From: Dactylosporangium sp. AC04546
GTDB taxonomy: Bacteria > Actinomycetota > Actinomycetes > Mycobacteriales > Micromonosporaceae
Reading direction: 5' to 3'
Assembly: GCF_022095675.1 (NCBI RefSeq)
Contig: NZ_JAHYSG010000142.1
Span: 1-28,912, forward strand
Length of the DNA stretch: 28,912 nt
Shown: in pieces, positions 17,999 to 25,017 of the stretch
Numbering within the stretch: position 1 is the first letter of the stretch
Layout: the number at the start of each line of letters is the position of its first letter
Notes under the pieces: generated by a model
Databases searched by the model: none
Told to the model about the DNA's origin: nothing
Seen by the model: only the letters and a program-made list of their open reading frames with translations
Program-made: the position numbers and the translations under genes

Positions 17999-19141
17999 CT
18001 ACGCGGGCGGGTCGGTGCCGTCGGCCGTCCGGGTGACCGGGCTGGAACTGGAGTCGGCCGCCGACCACCGCGCCGTCAGCTCGCTCGGGAAGCTGCGGCC
18101 GCTGCGCGTCAGCGAGATGCGTTCGTTGAGCAGGAGCACCTCCTCCCGCTGCAGGACGTACTCGACGTCGTGCTCCAGGCTCACCGGCGCGTCCGGGCCG
18201 GCCGGTCGGCGGATCTTCGTGCCGTAGGTGCTCTGATCGCGGACGAGGACGCGTTCGCCCAGGAGGCGGAGGCGAACGTGGGTGCGGCTGACGTCCGTGC
18301 CCACCGATTCCCCGCCGAGCAGCCGGGCGAGGCTCACCCCACCGGCGCCGGGTGCCCGGCCGACGGCGACCGCCGACCCTTCCGGCAGCGGGAACCGTGC
18401 CGCGCAGGCGCCGTCGACGAGCACCTTGAGCTGCGCCACGAGGGGTCGCGGCCCGGCGTCGGTGAGCGGGGTCCGGTGGATCTCGCACGTGGCCACGCCG
18501 CCGATCAGCCGCGGGAGCATCACCACGACGCCGCGCCCGTCGTAGAGATGGCAGCGCTGGTCCGCACACCGCCACAGCCGGCTGACCACGTCGAACCGCG
18601 GCCGCCGCCGCTCGCCCGCCAGCAGCCCCTGCCGCTTGAACTGGTCCTGTTCCTGAAGCCGGCTCATGTCCGTGTCCGAGACGAACCCCATCTCGACCGC
18701 GCGCACCCGGAATGCGCCGTCCTCTCCGGGGATCACCTCGACCACGCGGTCATGATTTCCCTGCAACCAGCCGTATTGATCGCGCCAATTGCGGAAGCGA
18801 TCGCCGGACACGATTCTGAGTCCGGTCACCTCGCTGATCTCGAGAATGCGGCCGTCAGCGTCCGGCACCACCTCGACCAGGCCCCGGTCACGCCAGCGGC
18901 GCAGCCTGCGCAGCCCGTCGCGGTCCCCCTGGTGCAGCCCGGCGCTGAACAGGCTCCCGTCGGCGACCGCATAAAACCGCAGGTCGTCGTCGTTGTCGTG
19001 CTGCTGGAGCGCGGTGCGCACGCGCGCCAGCCGGCGGACGTCCGCCGCCGCGGTCCCGCCCAGCCTGGTATTGCGCAGAATATTGGAAAGGTCGAGCACA
19101 TAGTCGGCGGTGCTGACATCCGCAGTGAGATGATCGTCCAC
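17999..19141 (-). CDS. PIN-like domain, zinc ribbon and FHA domain protein (degenerate PIN)
   Basis: A 380-residue protein. I choose GTG 19141, which has GGGGAG four bases upstream, over GTG 19189. Residues about 10-150 form a PIN-like fold: LDLSN (Asp17), VADGS (Asp61) and LRIVSGDRF (Asp114). At the second acidic position it has DADGRIL where its paralogue at 22939 has DADDEIL, so two acidic residues are lost (Gly97, Arg98) and nuclease activity may be weak or absent. A zinc-ribbon-like Cys192, Cys197, Cys219, His222 follows. The C-terminal FHA domain (about 237-345) is well formed, with GR 261-262, SRTH 285-288 and STYGT 304-308, and should bind phosphothreonine. It is divergent from the phosphatase-kinase operon across 118 bases. 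Several A/T-ending codons (AAT, ATT, CAA, CAT) are unusual here. The PIN call is from motif order and the paralogue match. Confidence 0.72.
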   Translation of the reverse strand: MDDHLTADVSTADYVLDLSNILRNTRLGGTAAADVRRLARVRTALQQHDNDDDLRFYAVADGSLFSAGLHQGDRDGLRRLRRWRDRGLVEVVPDADGRILEISEVTGLRIVSGDRFRNWRDQYGWLQGNHDRVVEVIPGEDGAFRVRAVEMGFVSDTDMSRLQEQDQFKRQGLLAGERRRPRFDVVSRLWRCADQRCHLYDGRGVVVMLPRLIGGVATCEIHRTPLTDAGPRPLVAQLKVLVDGACAARFPLPEGSAVAVGRAPGAGGVSLARLLGGESVGTDVSRTHVRLRLLGERVLVRDQSTYGTKIRRPAGPDAPVSLEHDVEYVLQREEVLLLNERISLTRSGRSFPSELTARWSAADSSSSPVTRTADGTDPPA

Positions 19142-19259
19142 TGAACTCCCCGTCGTCCGGCTCCTGCAGGGTACGCCCGGTAGCGGCACCCGGAATCACT
19201 CCGGTAATTTCTGCGCCGGGGCGGGTTCATCTTCCCGGCGTCAATGGATGGAGTCCAGC
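19142..19259. promoter_or_regulatory. divergent promoter region of the PIN-FHA/phosphatase-kinase cluster
   Basis: These 118 bases separate the minus-strand PIN-FHA gene from the + strand operon and must hold both promoters. Candidate -10 elements are TAATTT at 19205-19210 (+) and TACCCT, the complement of 19173-19168 (-). Neither has a clear -35 partner. The region is locally less GC-rich around 19190-19212. Confidence 0.4.
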
Positions 19260-20072
19260 ATGAGTGACTGGGGAACGCTCGACGGAGGAGCCGCGCGCGC
19301 CGCCGACCCGCCGCCGCGCCCGACCGCAGGACGCGACGCCTGGGGCGTCCTCGACGGACGGCCGGCGGCCCAGCCCGGTCAGGCCGGCGCCACCGTGCCC
19401 CGGCAGGCGGCCCCGAACTCGGCCCGTCCCAGCCCCGAGGCGACCGCCTCGGTGCTCAACGCGGGCGACACGGTGTGGGCGAAGGTCGAGCGGACCAGCA
19501 CGACGCTCGGCGCCGGGCAGGTGGTGACGCTGGTCGCGACGCCCGCCGACGGCATCTACGGCTGGCGCCCGATCCGGATTCTCGACCCGGCGCGGCTGAC
19601 CGCCGAGGTGGTGCCGGTGCCGCAGGCCACGTTGGCCGCCGGGGTCGGCGACGACCCGCTGACGCTCTACCGCCCCGACGCGCCGGCCGCCCCGGCGGGC
19701 GTCCCGCGGGCCATGCCGTTCCCGGCCGGTGTCGACCCGCACCTGCGGTCGCTCGTGGACGACGGCCTCGCCGACGTCCGGGAGCGGTACGAGCGCAAAG
19801 CGGCCGACGCGAGCGCGCACGCCGAGCGGCGGGTCCGCGACGCCGCCGAGCACTACCGCGCCGCCGCGGACCAGCGCATCGGCGAGGTGGAGCGCCAGGC
19901 CTGGGCCGACCAGGACGATCTGCGCCGCCGCATCTCCGAGCAGGAGCAGCGGATCCGCGACCTCGAGGCGACCGTCCGCCAGCTGCGCCAGGGTGGCGGC
20001 GCCGGGTACGGGTTCGGCGGCGCGCTGCTGACCCTGGTGTCGCTGGCGTTCGCGGCTTGGACGGTGTCGTGA
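19260..20072 (+). CDS. tail-anchored coiled-coil protein, first gene of the cluster
   Basis: A 270-residue protein. ATG 19260 follows GGAG by six bases and is preferred to ATG 19248. The N-terminus is Pro/Ala-rich and probably disordered, with a duplicated short motif: DWGTLDGG (3-10) and AWGVLDGR (27-34). Residues about 64-120 look like a small beta-rich domain (VLNAGDTVWAKVER, GQVVTLVATPADGIYGWRPIRIL). A long charged coiled coil spans about 160-243. A single hydrophobic segment at 252-269 ends the protein, so it should be anchored by its C-terminus with the bulk in the cytosol. No known family is recognised. As first gene in an operon with a phosphatase, VWA protein and kinase, it is a candidate membrane scaffold. 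The stop overlaps the next start (GTGA). Confidence 0.8.
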   Translation: MSDWGTLDGGAARAADPPPRPTAGRDAWGVLDGRPAAQPGQAGATVPRQAAPNSARPSPEATASVLNAGDTVWAKVERTSTTLGAGQVVTLVATPADGIYGWRPIRILDPARLTAEVVPVPQATLAAGVGDDPLTLYRPDAPAAPAGVPRAMPFPAGVDPHLRSLVDDGLADVRERYERKAADASAHAERRVRDAAEHYRAAADQRIGEVERQAWADQDDLRRRISEQEQRIRDLEATVRQLRQGGGAGYGFGGALLTLVSLAFAAWTVS

Positions 20073-21532
20073 CCACCCCCGGCGAGCCGGCGGCCGCCGC
20101 GGCCGGACCCGCACCTGAGCCCGAGCAGGTGGAGGAGCCGCTCGCGCCGCAGAGCACGCCCGGCGACGAGGAACCTGCCGACGAGGAGCACGACGACGAG
20201 GCGGCCTTCGACGGAGACGGAGAGCCCGAGGCCGACGAGGAGGACGACGAGCCGGAGGAGACGCCGGGATTCGCGCCGGTGGTCCGGCCGCGCGTCACGG
20301 TCCACTGGCCCGCCGGCATCGCGGCGCCCCTGCACGAACTGCCACGCGAGGCCCTGCACCAGCCGATGAGCGCGCTGCACAGCCTCGCCGAGGTGCTGGG
20401 CACGATGTTCCCCGACACCGGCGCCGGCAGCCTGCTGCCCGACGGGGTGCGCTGGAGCCCCGAGCACGGCTGGCAGTTGCTCGTGACGCCGCCCTACGAC
20501 ACCGCCGGCCTGCTGTACGCCGGGATCGGCTCGTTCGACGAGATGTCGCTGCAGGTCGGCTGGCGACGGGACCAGCAGTCGCTGGCGGTCGCGCTGACCC
20601 ACGCCGCGTTCGGCCGCCGCCCGGCCGACCCCGGCGAGATCCGGCGGCTCGCCGACGTAGCGGCGGGCGAGCTGCCGGCCGGCTTCGACGCCGTCGTCAA
20701 CCTGCTGCTGCGCGAGCACGCCCGGGCCGGCGACACCGGACCGCTGCGCTCGCTGGCCGAGACGCTCGGCCGGCGACCCGCGGGCCCGGTCGCGGCCCGC
20801 TGCTACGTGGAGACCGGGGTCGGTTCCAAGAAGGCCCGGGGCCGCGGCGAACTCGACAACGAGGACGTCACGATGAGCTCCGTCACGGCCGACGGGTACC
20901 TCCGGCTCGGTCTCTTCGACGGGGCGACCGGCGACGGCGACGGCAGCGGCCGGCTCGCCGCGACCTCCGCCCGCGACCGTATCGGCGCGGCCTGGCCGGC
21001 CGGCACCGCCCCGGCCAAGCTGCTGCACGAGGCGGACACGGCGGTCATCGCGGCGACCCACGGATGCACGACCTCCGTACTGGTCGGGGTCGAGCGGTCC
21101 GGCCGGGCGGAGCTCGCCTCGGTCGGCGACTCCTCGGCCTGGCTGCTGCGCCGGACCCGCGGCGACGCGTTCCACGCGTGGCGGCTCACGCCCTCGCACA
21201 CGGTGTTCGCCGCCGCGCTGCGCGCCGCACACGGCGCACGGGGCGGGTACTCACAGCTCACGCACTACCTGGGCGGCGCGGCGAACGAGCCGTTCACCGC
21301 CGAGTTCGCCGTCTGCCCGGACGACCTGCTCGTCCTGACCTCCGACGGTGCCACCGTGCAACGGGCCCGCAACGAGTGGTTCGGCGACGTGCTGTGCCAG
21401 CTCGCCGCCGAGCACGCGCGCGACGACCGGCCGCTCGGCGCCGCCATCGCCGCCGATCTCGTCACGCGAGCCGAGCAGCACGGCGGGTTCGACAACGCCA
21501 CCGCGCTGGTCGCCGAGTTCAAGTCGAAGTGA
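20069..21532 (+). CDS. PP2C-family protein phosphatase with acidic N-terminal tail
   Basis: A 487-residue protein starting at GTG 20069 within a GTGA overlap. Residues 1-75 are highly acidic and disordered and contain three TPG motifs (Thr3, Thr30 in STPGDEE, Thr65). A middle domain (about 75-250) has no family I recognise. The C-terminal PP2C fold (about 250-485) keeps the metal-binding aspartates: NED 264-266, LFDGAT (Asp284), VGDSSAW (Asp354), LTSDGAT (Asp426) and FDNATAL (Asp475-Asn476). It should remove phosphate from Ser/Thr residues using Mn or Mg, reversing the kinase encoded at 23946. The phosphatase core starts unusually late, so the N-terminal half probably regulates or targets it. 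Membership in a VWA/PP2C/kinase set resembles TerY-P triads. Confidence 0.88.
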   Translation: MTTPGEPAAAAAGPAPEPEQVEEPLAPQSTPGDEEPADEEHDDEAAFDGDGEPEADEEDDEPEETPGFAPVVRPRVTVHWPAGIAAPLHELPREALHQPMSALHSLAEVLGTMFPDTGAGSLLPDGVRWSPEHGWQLLVTPPYDTAGLLYAGIGSFDEMSLQVGWRRDQQSLAVALTHAAFGRRPADPGEIRRLADVAAGELPAGFDAVVNLLLREHARAGDTGPLRSLAETLGRRPAGPVAARCYVETGVGSKKARGRGELDNEDVTMSSVTADGYLRLGLFDGATGDGDGSGRLAATSARDRIGAAWPAGTAPAKLLHEADTAVIAATHGCTTSVLVGVERSGRAELASVGDSSAWLLRRTRGDAFHAWRLTPSHTVFAAALRAAHGARGGYSQLTHYLGGAANEPFTAEFAVCPDDLLVLTSDGATVQRARNEWFGDVLCQLAAEHARDDRPLGAAIAADLVTRAEQHGGFDNATALVAEFKSK

Positions 21533-21562
21533 ACACCGCAGAGACGCCACGAGGAGTCGGTC

Positions 21563-22942
21563 ATGCCACAGCTGGAAATCGTCGTCGATCCACAGCGGGT
21601 GGCGGTCGAGGACGAGTTCACCGTCGCGATCGGCACGCCACCGCTCGCCCGTGACCCGAACGTGCGGGCCGAGTTCGCGATCGCCCTCGACGCCAGCCTG
21701 TCGATGACGTCACGGGCCCTCGGCGAGGACGTTCCCGGGCCGACCCGGTGGGACCTCGCCCGCGACGGCGCGATCGCCCTGCTCCGCGCGATCGCCGACG
21801 ACTCCGTGGTACACCTGCTCCTGTTCGCCGACACCGCCCAGCTCGTCGGCCGGGGGCGGGCGGCCGACCTGCGCGACACCCTCGCGTCGCGGCTGCCGTC
21901 CGCGCCGCCGCCGGGCTCGACCGGCACCGACATCGAGGCGGCCCTGAAGCAGAGCTTCGCGTGCCTCGACGGTTCGAGCGCCACCTCGCGGCTGCTCGTG
22001 CTGCTCACCGACGGCGAGCCCAACGTGGGCCGTACCCGCCCCGAGGACCTCGCCCGGATCACCGCGGACGCCGCCGCCCGCGACATCTACACCCGGCCGA
22101 TCGGGTTCGGCGTCGACGCCAACCTGTCGCTGCTCCAGCAGCTCTCCAGCGACGGCTCGTCGTACCACATCCGCACGAACACCGACGCCGAGCGGGCGAT
22201 GGGCACGTTCATGAGCGAGGTGGGCACCGCGGGCCAGGACGCCGTCGCGTCCGGCGGCGAGCTGGAGATCACCGTCAGCCCGTTCTTCACGGTGAAGGGC
22301 GTCTACCAGCTACACCCGTCCGGGCGGCGGCTGGAGCGCGCGTGGCAGCGCAACCCGGACGACACGACCTCGATCGCACTGCAACTCGGTGCGGTCGGCG
22401 CGGGCGACGACCGGCCGGTGTTCGCGCTGCGGCTGCAGGCGCCGGGCCGCTCCCACCACGCCCCGGTGCCGGTGCTGCGCTGCTCCGGGAAGATCCGGCG
22501 GTCCCGCGGCGACCTGGTGCTGGACGAGACCGAGGCGAGCGTCCAGCTCAGCCTCGAACGCGACGGCCACCTCGACGGCACCACACTCGACCTCATCAAC
22601 GGCATCGACCTCGACCACGAGGTACGCGAACGGGCCGCGCACCTGCCGCCGGACCAGTACGACGGGCTGTACTCGGGCGCGCGCGAGCGGGCCCTGCAGG
22701 CCGGGCTGAGCCGGCAGGTCGAGCTGTACGACTCGGCGCTGCGCAGCATCCGCTCCGGCGCCGACCCGATCGACGAGCACTACTACGCGCAGTCGACGTC
22801 CAGCCGCGCAGCCACCCGCCCGCGCAACATCCTGCTCGACCGGCCGATCGCACCGCCCAAGCCCCGCGAGGCGCCGGTCTTCGACGACGAGGACGAGGAC
22901 GGCGACGACGTGCGCACGAGCCCGCCGGGCGGCCGCTGGTGA
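21563..22942 (+). CDS. von Willebrand factor A (VWA) domain protein with acidic tail
   Basis: A 459-residue cytosolic protein. ATG 21563 has GAGGAG at a good distance, 30 bases after the phosphatase stop. The VWA domain (about 35-215) has a complete metal-ion-dependent adhesion site: DASLS (Asp43, Ser45, Ser47), a Thr in GSTGTD (119-123) and LTDGEPN (Asp150). Residues about 230-345 look like a beta-sandwich as seen after VWA domains in TerY-like and YfbK-like proteins. A helical segment (about 355-420) and a Pro/acidic tail (DDEDEDGDD, 441-449) follow. VWA proteins in such clusters are thought to organise metal-dependent complexes with kinase and phosphatase. No signal peptide or membrane helix is present. 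The stop overlaps the next gene by four bases. Confidence 0.9.
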   Translation: MPQLEIVVDPQRVAVEDEFTVAIGTPPLARDPNVRAEFAIALDASLSMTSRALGEDVPGPTRWDLARDGAIALLRAIADDSVVHLLLFADTAQLVGRGRAADLRDTLASRLPSAPPPGSTGTDIEAALKQSFACLDGSSATSRLLVLLTDGEPNVGRTRPEDLARITADAAARDIYTRPIGFGVDANLSLLQQLSSDGSSYHIRTNTDAERAMGTFMSEVGTAGQDAVASGGELEITVSPFFTVKGVYQLHPSGRRLERAWQRNPDDTTSIALQLGAVGAGDDRPVFALRLQAPGRSHHAPVPVLRCSGKIRRSRGDLVLDETEASVQLSLERDGHLDGTTLDLINGIDLDHEVRERAAHLPPDQYDGLYSGARERALQAGLSRQVELYDSALRSIRSGADPIDEHYYAQSTSSRAATRPRNILLDRPIAPPKPREAPVFDDEDEDGDDVRTSPPGGRW

Positions 22943-23949
22943 CCGCGATCTCGCTCGTGATCGACGCGTCGAACGTGGCGTACAGCAGCAAGGAGAAGCG
23001 GTTCGTCTTCGCCCGGGTCGCCGCGGTCCGCGACGCGTGGCGGGCCCGTGACCCGGAGGGCCAGGTGCACGCGGTCATCGACGCCTCGATCTGGGAGCGT
23101 CTGGTCGACCAGGAGCGGGCGGTCGCCGCGGAGGCCGAGCACTGGCTGACGGTGGCGCCCGGCGACGCCGACGACGAGATCCTCCGCCTCGCCGACGAGT
23201 ACGGCGCGAAGGTCGTCAGCCGCGACAACTTCGCCTGGGCCGCCGACCGGTACGCATGGCTGCACCGCGACCGCGACCGGCTGTACGAGGCCCTCTTCTA
23301 CGGCGACCAGGCCCGACTGCGCCGGCGCCCGGAGGTGGTGCTGAGCCCGGAGCGCATCGCCGAAGCCATCCGGCGCCGGGCCCAGAAGGCCGGCGACCCG
23401 GGTGACCTCGGCGACCAGCAGTGGCGATGCACGAACACGACCGACGAGTGCCGGGTCGGCGGCCAGATCCTGCGACCGGCGAACATCGTCCGGCAGGGCG
23501 GTCGCTACTACTGCTGGGTCTGCCGGCACGAGGCGAGGGAGGAGCCGATGGAGCCGCCGGTGGTGACCGGGCCCGCCACCGTGACGCTGCTGCACGGCAC
23601 GCGGGTCCAGTGGACGATGGTCGTCCCGACGGAGGGAATGGAGATGGGGCGCGGGTCGTCGCGCCGCCCGCACGTCGTCGACGTCACCGGCGGGCTGTCG
23701 CGCGACGCGGCCCGCGAGATCAGCGGCGAGCATCTGCGCCTCGCGCTGGACCACACCGGCCTTCCCGTCGCCGTGCACCTGAACACGACGAACGTCAGCT
23801 TCGTCAACCCGGCCCTCGGCGCCGACGGGCTGCCGGCCGACAACCGGATGGCGCCGCAGCTGGAGTACCCCCTCTGGCCGGGCGACGAGGTCGTGCTCGG
23901 TCCCGGCGACGTCCGGCTGCTGATCGACGTCGGGCAGGCCGGGTCGTGA
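22939..23949 (+). CDS. PIN-like nuclease, zinc ribbon and FHA-like domain protein
   Basis: A 336-residue protein from GTG 22939, coupled to the VWA gene by a GTGA overlap. The PIN-like domain (about 1-140) has a full acidic set: VIDASN (Asp9), VIDAS (Asp48), GDADDEIL (Asp78, Asp79, Glu80) and KVVSRDNF (Asp96), so metal-dependent RNA cleavage is plausible. A zinc ribbon follows with Cys164, Cys171, Cys192 and Cys195 (WRC...DEC...YYCWVC). The C-terminal part (about 205-336) resembles an FHA domain (MGRGS 236-240, ISGEHLRL 261-268, NTTNVSF 282-288), though more divergent than in the minus-strand paralogue. The shared PIN-ZnR-FHA order shows that the two proteins are paralogues. Its place between VWA and kinase genes suggests that a phosphorylated partner recruits it. 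Confidence 0.75.
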   Translation: MTAISLVIDASNVAYSSKEKRFVFARVAAVRDAWRARDPEGQVHAVIDASIWERLVDQERAVAAEAEHWLTVAPGDADDEILRLADEYGAKVVSRDNFAWAADRYAWLHRDRDRLYEALFYGDQARLRRRPEVVLSPERIAEAIRRRAQKAGDPGDLGDQQWRCTNTTDECRVGGQILRPANIVRQGGRYYCWVCRHEAREEPMEPPVVTGPATVTLLHGTRVQWTMVVPTEGMEMGRGSSRRPHVVDVTGGLSRDAAREISGEHLRLALDHTGLPVAVHLNTTNVSFVNPALGADGLPADNRMAPQLEYPLWPGDEVVLGPGDVRLLIDVGQAGS

Positions 23950-24989
23950 GCGGCGACGAGACGCTGGTGCCGCTGGTCAACCCCGGCGACCCGCTGCAGA
24001 TGACGTACCTCCCGGCGGCCTACGGCGACGGCCGGTTCGAAGTCGTCCGCCGGCTCGCGACCGCCGGGCAGGGATACACGCTGCTCGTCCGGGACACCTG
24101 GACCGGCGGCTACGGCGTGCTCAAGGGCCTGTGGTGGCCGGTGAAGGCGCTCAACGAGCCGCAGCGCGCGACGATCGCGCTGGAGCGCAACAACGCGCAG
24201 ATCCGCCAGGGCGTCGAGGCTGTCCGGCGGGCCACCCAGCTCAACCAGCAGGCACCGGTCGTCGTCACGACCGTGCACGACCCGTCGCCCGCGCAGCGGG
24301 CAATGGGCCACGCCGACGTGGGCGACGAGCTCTTCGCCGTGCAGCAGTTCGTCGGCGTCGGCGCCGAGGCCGCCAGCACGCTGCGCACGATCATCGAGGA
24401 GCGCAAGGCCGAGGGGCGCCGGTTCCGGGAGCTCGAGCTGCTGGACCTGGCCGCACAGCTCTGCGACACACTGGCCGCGCTGCACGGCGAGTGGCGGGCC
24501 CGCGACGGCGGCCGCAGCCGGTACTGGGTGCACGCGGACATCAAGCCGGGCAACATCCTCGTCCTCGGGCCGCCCTGGCGGTACATCCTCATCGACTATG
24601 ACGGCGCGGTCGAGCAGGGCGCCCAGATCCAGCTCACCACCGAGCCCTACTCGCCGCCCGTCCGCGTCGGCGGCCAGCGTGAGCGGGACGCGGCCGACGA
24701 ACGCTTCGACATCTACATGTTCGGTGCGACGCTCGCCGAGGCCGCCGGCCTGCAGCGGCTCGACGACCGCACCCGCGAGCAGCTGTACGGCTCGAAGCAG
24801 GAGCACGCCGACGGCAAGAAGGTGCTGCGCAGCCTCGGCTACGGACCGATCCTGACGACCGTCATCGCCAGCTGCATGGCCCCGCCCAACACCCGCTTCC
24901 GCGACGCGGGCCTGGTCGCGGCGGACCTCGCACTGGCCCGCAACGCCGAGGTGTTGTCGGGCCTGCTGACCTCGGACGACTGGACCTGA
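23946..24989 (+). CDS. Ser/Thr protein kinase
   Basis: A 347-residue soluble kinase starting at GTG 23946 in a GTGA overlap with the PIN-FHA gene. Catalytic elements are present: a GQGYTLLVRD nucleotide loop (41-50), Lys60 in GVLKG, the catalytic loop HADIKPGNIL (196-205, with Asp198, Lys200, Asn203) and the metal site LIDYDG (Asp217, DYD in place of DFG). Activation and anchoring segments follow: EPYSPPV (233-239) and FDIYMFGATL with Asp255. The activation segment is short, as in many accessory bacterial kinases. No membrane helix or extracellular sensor is seen. It most likely phosphorylates proteins of its own operon, with PP2C as counterpart. The substrate is unproven. Confidence 0.9.
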   Translation: MSGDETLVPLVNPGDPLQMTYLPAAYGDGRFEVVRRLATAGQGYTLLVRDTWTGGYGVLKGLWWPVKALNEPQRATIALERNNAQIRQGVEAVRRATQLNQQAPVVVTTVHDPSPAQRAMGHADVGDELFAVQQFVGVGAEAASTLRTIIEERKAEGRRFRELELLDLAAQLCDTLAALHGEWRARDGGRSRYWVHADIKPGNILVLGPPWRYILIDYDGAVEQGAQIQLTTEPYSPPVRVGGQRERDAADERFDIYMFGATLAEAAGLQRLDDRTREQLYGSKQEHADGKKVLRSLGYGPILTTVIASCMAPPNTRFRDAGLVAADLALARNAEVLSGLLTSDDWT

Positions 24990-25017
24990 AGCCGCAAACG
25001 CCGGGAAGGGGCCGCAT

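Noticed and set aside
19142..19189. GTG 19189 as start of the minus-strand PIN-FHA protein
   Set aside because: The extra 16 residues look non-coding, and GTG 19141 has a GGGGAG site directly upstream.
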